Shown: positions 53,817-59,652 of the stretch, piece after piece
Position numbering within the stretch: the first letter of the stretch is position 1
Layout: every line of letters starts with the position of its first letter
Assembly: GCA_036351055.1 (NCBI GenBank)
Contig: JAZBOH010000125.1
Span: 73,689-137,688 of the forward strand
Length of the DNA stretch: 64,000 bases
Source: JABDPF01 sp036351055
GTDB taxonomy: Bacteria; Pseudomonadota; Gammaproteobacteria; Xanthomonadales; SZUA-36
Direction of reading: 5' to 3'
Notes under the pieces: generated by a model
Told to the model about the DNA's origin: nothing
Database searches by the model: none
Seen by the model: the letters and a program-made list of their open reading frames with translations, nothing else
Program-made: the position numbers and the translations under genes

Positions 53817-54836
53817 ATGGGCGCGAATAAATTTCTGTTGGTAAAAGGCATAGCGGGGCTCGGTAACCGCATCATGTTCCTTTTGTCGGCCTTGCTCTAT
53901 GCAAGGCTGAGCGGACGTCGCACGCTGGTTGACTGGTGTGACGGGCAATATGCGGGTTACGGCTGCAACGCGTTCCCCCTGCTGTTCGAAAGCACATCGG
54001 TTGACTCGCTGGCTGACCTACCCGAACACGGGTCGGTGGAGCCGCCGCTGTGGCAGGGCAGATTGCAACATTCGGCACGGGAAATGTGGAGAACCGATGT
54101 CCACAGCAGGACGTGGTCCCCCGAGGAAGGTTGGAGAACTTACACTTTTGATTTATCCAGGCTCGATCAGCCGGAAGATATCCTGGTGGGCTGGTCGTTC
54201 TACCAGCAGGTCGATCCGATCCGCCCATTGTTGACTGGGCCCTACGCTGTTTGGCGCCGACGGTCGTCCATGTGGATTTTGCGACAGATAATGCAACAGG
54301 ACCTGCTGCCACACAGTGAGGTGGCAGATCGCGCACAGCACATCAGGCAGGCCTCCTTCCAGCCGAAAATGATAGGCGTACACCTGCGCTACACCGACCG
54401 CAAATCTAACCCGAAGGCATTCCACCGACGACTTTCGAGCCTGCTGGAAACGGATGCTCAGTCAGGGGTTTTCCTGGCCACCGACAGCCTTGAGGTGGAG
54501 CGTGAATTCCGCTCGCGCTACCCTAATGTCGTCACAGCTGCCAAGTGGCTGCCTGATGCCAACGTTCCCATGCACCGCCAGGATGATTGTCCGGATCCAC
54601 TGGAAATGGCGAGGTCGGCGGTGCTTGACATGTGCCTGCTCGGCGCCTGCCAGCAACTGATAGTCGATACGAGATCATCTTTTTCCTGCGTGGCGTCGTT
54701 GATGTCCGCCGCCGATGAGCGCGACATCTACGATCTCAATCCCGCGCGCCTGGTGCCGCCGCGGTTACGCCACGCGCTGTGGTTGGCAGGCGTACGCGCC
54801 AGTTACAAGTGGAAGAAGTGGAATGGCCCGCAGTAG
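53817..54836 (+). CDS. NodZ/GT23-like fucosyltransferase family protein
   Basis: 339 aa. The N-terminus LVKGIAGLGNRIMFLLSALL with RLSGRRTLVDWCDG, and later MIGVHLRYTDRKS, resemble the GDP-fucose-binding fold of NodZ and alpha-1,6-fucosyltransferases (GLGN near the start, HxRxxD later). IVDTRSSFSCVASLM would be the equivalent of the nucleotide-sugar loop. No signal peptide. The ATG at 53817 lacks a good ribosome site, so the start is uncertain. It stands alone, flanked by repeat copies 2 and 3, with no other polysaccharide genes nearby. Confidence 0.65.
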   Translation: MGANKFLLVKGIAGLGNRIMFLLSALLYARLSGRRTLVDWCDGQYAGYGCNAFPLLFESTSVDSLADLPEHGSVEPPLWQGRLQHSAREMWRTDVHSRTWSPEEGWRTYTFDLSRLDQPEDILVGWSFYQQVDPIRPLLTGPYAVWRRRSSMWILRQIMQQDLLPHSEVADRAQHIRQASFQPKMIGVHLRYTDRKSNPKAFHRRLSSLLETDAQSGVFLATDSLEVEREFRSRYPNVVTAAKWLPDANVPMHRQDDCPDPLEMARSAVLDMCLLGACQQLIVDTRSSFSCVASLMSAADERDIYDLNPARLVPPRLRHALWLAGVRASYKWKKWNGPQ

Positions 54837-54883
54837 CCCGACTGATCGCTCGGCCCGCCATTACCAGCAGAGTTCAGAAAAAA

Positions 54884-55024
54884 GGGGCCGGATACATTTA
54901 ATCCGGAAAAGTAGTCAGAAAAGGTACCGGATACAATTATGTAAGTGCTTGAATAAAAAGGCTTCTAGAAATGGGGCCGGATACATTTTTACCTAGTTTT
55001 CCAGCCGAAAATGTATCCGGCCCC
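54884..55024. repeat. Composite palindromic element, copy 3 (type I)
   Basis: Unit a starts at 54884, unit b at 54923 (GGTACCGGATACAATTATG) and unit c at 54973. The hairpin arms GGGGCCGGATACATTTT (54973-54989) and AAAATGTATCCGGCCCC (55008-55024) are perfect over 17 bp, with an 18-base loop. T6, then GCCCC and T7 follow, a partial duplication of the right edge. It lies between the convergent glycosyltransferase and FadL gene ends and can serve as a two-way terminator. Confidence 0.95.
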
Positions 55025-55067
55025 TTTTTTGCCCCTTTTTTTAAATTCTAACGGTTGTTGATATCGT

Positions 55068-56180
55068 TCACTCAAACAGATACCGCAAACCAAGGCTGAA
55101 GCTTGATCCCCGGTTCTGTACTTTAACCACGGGCGTGCCGCTGATGTCGGCACTCTTGGCAGCATAGCTTTCATACATGAAGTTGAAATCCAACGCCCAG
55201 CGGTCAGCCAGTTGATAACCTCCGCCAACCCGGTAGCGATAATCGCTACCCCCAAAACTGTCAATTGCCTGGTCGACGCTAAACCCAAGGCCAATTCGCC
55301 ATTTATCGATCTCGTAATCCAGGCCCGTTGCATATCGGTGACTATTTGCTTGCCCGACCAACAAGCCCAGGTTGTCAGGGTAGCCCGTGAAGCTCATGCC
55401 TTTGTCTTTCCACTGGCTATAGCTGTAACTGTTGTGCCAGTAAAGACCTTCCGTCATCTGAGCACTCAAATAAACACGCGTGATTGGTGGCAATGCAACC
55501 TGTAAATTTTCATCACTAAAATCACTTGCCAGTTGATGACTCAGTGCCAGGGTAAGCCGTTCACTGATTTGCCAGGTCGTACTCAGGTTTCCAGACCACC
55601 CATGGTTTTTACCTTCAAGGTTAATCTCATTACACCCGGTAGTAGGGCGACATATAGTTTGATCAAAACCGTAGTCGGCATAGATGTATTCGAGGCTCAT
55701 CCCCAGGCTCAAAGAACCCCAGCGATAGGCAAGTGATGGTGTCAGCGAAACCAATATCGGCTGAAGGCGTACTTCATTGGGGTTAAGCAAGGGAATTCTG
55801 GGGACCGATATATCGGCTGCAGTACGGCTAAATATGCCTAATCCAAAATGCCAGTTCTTTCGAAGCGGTAAAACAAAAAAACCTGAGGGCACGGGGTTTG
55901 CCACTTCATAGTTTGCTTCTTGCCCGAAAATTTCATAATCGGTGGCGACCGAATAGAAATTCAAGGTGGCACTTAGCTGTGTATCCTGCAGTTGTGTTAT
56001 CGAAGAGGGGGCCAGGGCCAACACACTTGCATCTCTTGCCCGTGCACCGTTGGCAGCCGCCAGGCTGCTATTGAGCGCCGAAGACTCCCAGAAGTTAAAA
56101 CCGGTTGCATTTGCTGAAGGGATAACACATAACGAGCAGAGGCCAGTCCAGATCAGCCTTATTGCTAACTTAGCAAACAC
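55068..56180 (-). CDS. OmpP1/FadL-family outer-membrane transporter
   Basis: 370 aa. A signal peptide (about residues 1-26, ending SANA) precedes TGFNFWESSALNSSLAAANG, the FadL-type plug start (usually GF.l.e.s...lg.A.AG.aa), then a long-chain hydrophobic-compound barrel ending in SFSLGLRYLFE. It is AT-richer than its neighbours: three 60-base lines I counted gave 57, 48 and 43% GC. It is flanked by repeat copies 3 and 4. Recent acquisition is plausible. The family imports fatty acids or aromatic hydrocarbons. Confidence 0.88.
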   Translation of the reverse strand: MFAKLAIRLIWTGLCSLCVIPSANATGFNFWESSALNSSLAAANGARARDASVLALAPSSITQLQDTQLSATLNFYSVATDYEIFGQEANYEVANPVPSGFFVLPLRKNWHFGLGIFSRTAADISVPRIPLLNPNEVRLQPILVSLTPSLAYRWGSLSLGMSLEYIYADYGFDQTICRPTTGCNEINLEGKNHGWSGNLSTTWQISERLTLALSHQLASDFSDENLQVALPPITRVYLSAQMTEGLYWHNSYSYSQWKDKGMSFTGYPDNLGLLVGQANSHRYATGLDYEIDKWRIGLGFSVDQAIDSFGGSDYRYRVGGGYQLADRWALDFNFMYESYAAKSADISGTPVVKVQNRGSSFSLGLRYLFE

Positions 56181-56395
56181 TATTAGCCCTCCAATATATT
56201 GAGCCGATCAAGCGAAAACGGAGTATTCGGTGTATCCGCTAAACGGGGTACGTTCGATCCGGTACAAAAAATGGAGCCTCGCCTCCAACCAATTCGGGGA
56301 TGTCATCAAAACGACAAAAAAGCTGCCAGGATCGGCAGTGAGATTGATGATTTGTTGGACAAAGCAGTTCTCCTATAAAGGCCCTGAAATAAAAA
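56181..56395. other. AT-rich upstream region of the FadL gene, no gene seen
   Basis: Together with repeat copy 4, this makes a 474-bp stretch without a convincing gene. Reading frames across it are short, lack ribosome sites, or run through the repeat itself. It probably holds the FadL promoter on the minus strand, but I cannot point to a clear -35/-10 pair. Confidence 0.5.
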
Positions 56396-56536
56396 GGGGC
56401 CGGATACATTTTAGCTGGAAAAACACCCTAAAAAGGTACCGGATCCAATTATGTAAGTATTTGAAAGCAGGATCCCAAACCAATAGGGCCGGATACATTA
56501 TTGACTTGTTTTTTGGAAATAAATGTATCCGGCCCC
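56396..56536. repeat. Composite palindromic element, copy 4 (type II)
   Basis: Unit a starts at 56396 (GGGGCCGGATACATTTTA), unit b at 56435 (GGTACCGGATCCAATTATG), and unit c has arms GGGCCGGATACATT (56486-56499) and AATGTATCCGGCCC (56522-56535). The length and internal spacing equal those of the other three copies. It lies between the divergent FadL and small membrane protein genes. Confidence 0.95.
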
Positions 56537-56558
56537 AATTAACTGGCCCCAATTAACT
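56531..56558. repeat. 14-bp tandem duplication at the right end of copy 4
   Basis: GGCCCCAATTAACT occurs twice head to tail without mismatch (56531-56544 and 56545-56558). It overlaps the end of the unit c hairpin, exactly as in copy 2, but the unit differs in length and in its last bases. Confidence 0.95.
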
Positions 56559-56654
56559 TTCGATTTGTCGTGGAGGCCTCCGCTTGTGCACGCAAGCCGG
56601 GTATATTCAGGGGTGAGGGTTATTCATTTTTCCAGCCAGTTCATGGAGTTGGTT

Positions 56655-56861
56655 ATGGGCAAAGCAGATTCGGGTCGGGCTAAACACCACCGTTCGACCT
56701 ATAGTCTGGCGATGGCCAATGTAGGCATCTGGGCCATAGCAATGATTGCCATGGTCATCCTGATGCAGGATTTTCCGGGCGTTAAAAAAATCTATCCCAT
56801 CCTGGGTGGCGGCATTGCCGTGGGGATTGCGCTGATCTCTTCCCTGTCCAGGTTGAAATAG
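56655..56861 (+). CDS. Small two-TM membrane protein
   Basis: 68 aa. Two hydrophobic helices (LAMANVGIWAIAMIAMVILM and YPILGGGIAVGIALISSL) are joined by a short polar loop; the N-terminus is basic (MGKADSGRAKHHRS). The ATG at 56655 has GGAG 6 bases upstream and is preferred over the ATG at 56643. I do not recognise the family. It is convergent with the gcvT-glyA fusion, 17 bases apart. Confidence 0.65.
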   Translation: MGKADSGRAKHHRSTYSLAMANVGIWAIAMIAMVILMQDFPGVKKIYPILGGGIAVGIALISSLSRLK

Positions 56862-56878
56862 CCGGGTTTCTCCATTTT

Positions 56879-59521
56879 TCAGAAGAGTGCGTGCAAAGCA
56901 CTGGCGCGATCTTCCAGTTCCACCTCGGTGAAGCAGTAATTCATCTCCAGGAATTTTTTCCTCATTTCGGCCACCCGGGGTTTTACCGTGGCGCCGACTA
57001 TCGCGATATCACGGATCAACTCGGCCAGTTCACCGAAGTCCTCGGGCCCCATGCCGAAGCGGGTCATCTCGCTTACGCCCATGCGCAGCGAGCCGGAGGC
57101 GGTAAAGCCTTCCTCTTCCGGCGCGGCCTGGTAGTTGACGATGATGTTGTTTTCCTCCAGCTTGCGGGCAATCTCCGGCCCCTTTGTCCAGCCCACGTCA
57201 AGCAGTACCTGGTGGGTCTGGGTGTAGCCGACATCGGGATTCCCGGAAACGTTCAGGCCACAGTCCTTCAAGGCCTTGGCAAATGCCTTGGCATTGCGGA
57301 TCACGTTGGCCTGGTATGAGTCTTTGAAGGCGTTCATTTCGTAAGTGGCCATCAGCAGGCCGAGCAGGGTGCCGAGGTGGTGGTTGCTTACCGCGCCAGG
57401 GAAAGCCCGGCGTTCCACTGCCTCCCAGAATGGGTACAAGAGATCGTCCTCGGTGAAGCGTGATGAAATGATGCCGCGCTGGGTGCCGAAAAACGTTTTG
57501 TGGGTTGAGCCGGTTACTATATCCGCCCCTTCGGCGAACGGGTTCTGGAAATGCGGCCCGATCAGGCCCAGCACGTGGGCCATGTCGTACATCAGGAAGC
57601 TGTCCAGGCCCAGTTCGTCGATAAACTGGCGCAATTCGGCGACGGGTTCCGGGTACAGCACCATGCTCTTGCCGAGGATGACCAGTTCCGGCTTGTGTTC
57701 GGCCAGAAGTTCCCTGGTTGCTGCCGTGTCGATGCGGTACTTGTCGTCGGCGTACACCGGGAAATTGACCGCGGCCGCTTTCTCGGTCCGTGGGTCACGC
57801 GCCACGTAGTCTTTCAGCGCGCCCATTGGCTGGGAGCTCAGGTGGCCACCCTTGATGATGTGGTTGTTCATCACCATGCGCATCCGCGCCTGCTCGCTCT
57901 TGCGGTCGGCGCGGTTGCGGTAGTCGACCATCGCACTGAACACGGTGGCGTTGGCCATCTGGCCGGACACCAGGCGGGCTTCGACGGACCCGCAACCGAG
58001 GTAGTCCATCAGTTCCTTCTTGAGCAGTTCCTCGACCTCCCAGATGAATTCGGTGCCCTGGTAATAAAAAACTTCCGCCTCGTCCAGGGCCTTGACCTGC
58101 TTGTGCTCGGCATAACGCCCGACCGGGTCCATGATGCTGAGCATTCGTGTCATCGGCGACATCGTCATCTCGGACGGGATCAGGTTGATGCAGTCGCGCT
58201 GGCGCCAGCGCGTATTCGCAATGGCGCTATCCAGTAATTCACCGGCCTTCTGGGGGTAGGAGGCTCTGGATGGGGGTGCCGGTTTATCTTCCGGTTTCAG
58301 GTGGGAAATCGAGCGGGCAAAGGGTGGCGCCTCACCCCGAAGCAAATACGGAACGACCAGCGCGGGCGTCTCGCGGCCACGGATTTCGACGGTGACCTCG
58401 TCACCCTCCCATAGATCGCTGTCCACCAGGGCCATGGCAATGGCGCGCTTGACGCTGTCGTCGGTGAAGCGGGATTCAACGCCTTCGCCCTCGGTATTCC
58501 AGTACGGCACCATCGTACCACTGGTCACAAAACCGACGTGCTTGCCGTTCTTGAAAACCATGTCGCCCGGACGGCTGATGCCACGGCCGGCGATTTCCAG
58601 CAGCAGTATTCGGCGCGGCAAGGCCTCGATATGGTCAAATTTCAGGTCGGTGATACGCTTCAGGGCCTTGAACTGTTCGAACAGGGGTTCGCGACCGATG
58701 AAGTCGCCTTTCAGCGGCGAGAAACTGACCGCGAAGCGGGATAGGTCTGAAGCAAAAGCCGGGATTTCATTGCCTTCGGGATCCAGGCCGAGTTCGTGCC
58801 CGTAAAGCGGCAGGCCGGCTTCCAGGCGCAGCGAATCGCGAGCGCCCAGGCCGATCGGTTTCGCACCGTTGGCGGTCAGTAAATTGAAAACCCCGACCGC
58901 GTCGTCGCGTTCGATGAACAGTTCAAAACATATCGGCTCGCCCGTGTACCCGGTGCGCGCCACCAGCACGCTGGCGCCGCCGATGTCGATAATGCCCAGT
59001 TCGTTGCGCATCGGATCGGGCAAGTTGCTCGAGGTCACGGCTTCCATTACTTCCCTGGCACCCGGTCCTTGCAGGCTGAGCATGGCGATTTCAAAGGTCC
59101 GGTCCACCATGGCGGATTCCGGGAAGTCCTTGCGCACCGTCTCGAGGTGGTTCCAGTCTTTCTCACGGTTGGCGGCGTTGACCACCAGTAGGTATTCGTC
59201 TTCCACGAAACGATAGAGATAGGCGTCATCGATCACGCCGCCTGATTCGTTTGGAATCATGGTGTACTGACCGAGGCCAACGTCCAGGCTGGCCGCATTG
59301 TTGCTCAGCGCGTGCTGGAGGAAAGGCAGGGCGTCGTCGCCGCTGATATAGAACCGCCCCATGTGCGAGACATCAAACAGGCCAGCGCCCTTGCGGGTGG
59401 CCAGGTGCTCCTGCAGGATGCCCTCGTATTGCAGCGGCATATCCCAGCCGCCAAACGCCACGATTTTCGCGCCTGCTTCCAGGTGGCAATCGTAAAAAAC
59501 GGTTCTCAATGATTCAGCCAT
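56879..59521 (-). CDS. GcvT-SHMT fusion (aminomethyltransferase + serine hydroxymethyltransferase)
   Basis: 880 aa in one uninterrupted frame. Residues 1 to about 400 are a GcvT-type folate enzyme, with VAFGGWDMPLQYEG at the start, SGGVIDDAYLYRF (folate Asp) and VVNAANREKDW. After a linker of about 30 residues comes an SHMT-type PLP domain: INLIPSEMTMSP keeps the active-site Glu, GRYAEHKQ follows, and the PLP lysine is near residue 675 in GSTHKTFFGTQRG. The SHMT half is clearly divergent from GlyA. A fused enzyme could pass methylene-tetrahydrofolate from the GcvT site to serine synthesis. GGAAAGGG precedes the ATG. A terminator-like hairpin separates it from the transketolase gene. Confidence 0.9.
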   Translation of the reverse strand: MAESLRTVFYDCHLEAGAKIVAFGGWDMPLQYEGILQEHLATRKGAGLFDVSHMGRFYISGDDALPFLQHALSNNAASLDVGLGQYTMIPNESGGVIDDAYLYRFVEDEYLLVVNAANREKDWNHLETVRKDFPESAMVDRTFEIAMLSLQGPGAREVMEAVTSSNLPDPMRNELGIIDIGGASVLVARTGYTGEPICFELFIERDDAVGVFNLLTANGAKPIGLGARDSLRLEAGLPLYGHELGLDPEGNEIPAFASDLSRFAVSFSPLKGDFIGREPLFEQFKALKRITDLKFDHIEALPRRILLLEIAGRGISRPGDMVFKNGKHVGFVTSGTMVPYWNTEGEGVESRFTDDSVKRAIAMALVDSDLWEGDEVTVEIRGRETPALVVPYLLRGEAPPFARSISHLKPEDKPAPPSRASYPQKAGELLDSAIANTRWRQRDCINLIPSEMTMSPMTRMLSIMDPVGRYAEHKQVKALDEAEVFYYQGTEFIWEVEELLKKELMDYLGCGSVEARLVSGQMANATVFSAMVDYRNRADRKSEQARMRMVMNNHIIKGGHLSSQPMGALKDYVARDPRTEKAAAVNFPVYADDKYRIDTAATRELLAEHKPELVILGKSMVLYPEPVAELRQFIDELGLDSFLMYDMAHVLGLIGPHFQNPFAEGADIVTGSTHKTFFGTQRGIISSRFTEDDLLYPFWEAVERRAFPGAVSNHHLGTLLGLLMATYEMNAFKDSYQANVIRNAKAFAKALKDCGLNVSGNPDVGYTQTHQVLLDVGWTKGPEIARKLEENNIIVNYQAAPEEEGFTASGSLRMGVSEMTRFGMGPEDFGELAELIRDIAIVGATVKPRVAEMRKKFLEMNYCFTEVELEDRASALHALF

Positions 59522-59563
59522 TACCCTTTCCAGTTTATTGCATTCGTCTATCTAGACTAGCCG

Positions 59564-59597
59564 AAAAACGGGGTGGCAGACGACCTGCCACCCCGTT
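59564..59597 (-). terminator. Intrinsic terminator between transketolase and gcvT-glyA
   Basis: A 13-bp perfect stem (AACGGGGTGGCAG at 59567-59579 with CTGCCACCCCGTT at 59585-59597) encloses a 5-base loop. On the minus strand CCCCGTTTTTCGG follows, giving a T5 run. It should stop or reduce read-through from the transketolase gene into the fusion gene, which may then have its own promoter in the last 45 bases before its start. Confidence 0.8.
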
Positions 59598-59652
59598 ATT
59601 CAACACCAATTGATGTCACTTATCCTGCTTCTCATCCAGCCTTTAAATGGCG

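Noticed and set aside
56230..56556. Open frames running through the repeats (also near 53459-53656 and 54715-54996) with similar predicted peptides
   Set aside because: The shared peptide (for example YRIQLCKYLKAG) is simply the repeat read in the same frame; there are no ribosome sites or support as genes.
51276..56558. Integron attC sites or a cassette array
   Set aside because: Single genes alternate with structured sites of constant size, but the GTTRRRY/RYYYAAC core sites of attC are missing, the genes lie in both orientations, and no integrase is present.
51276..56558. CRISPR array
   Set aside because: The repeats are separated by whole genes, have palindromic arms with changed loops, and there are no regular short spacers or cas genes.
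56879..59652. Glycine riboswitch before the GcvT-SHMT gene
   Set aside because: The leader between the terminator and the start codon is about 45 bases and shows no paired glycine aptamer cores.
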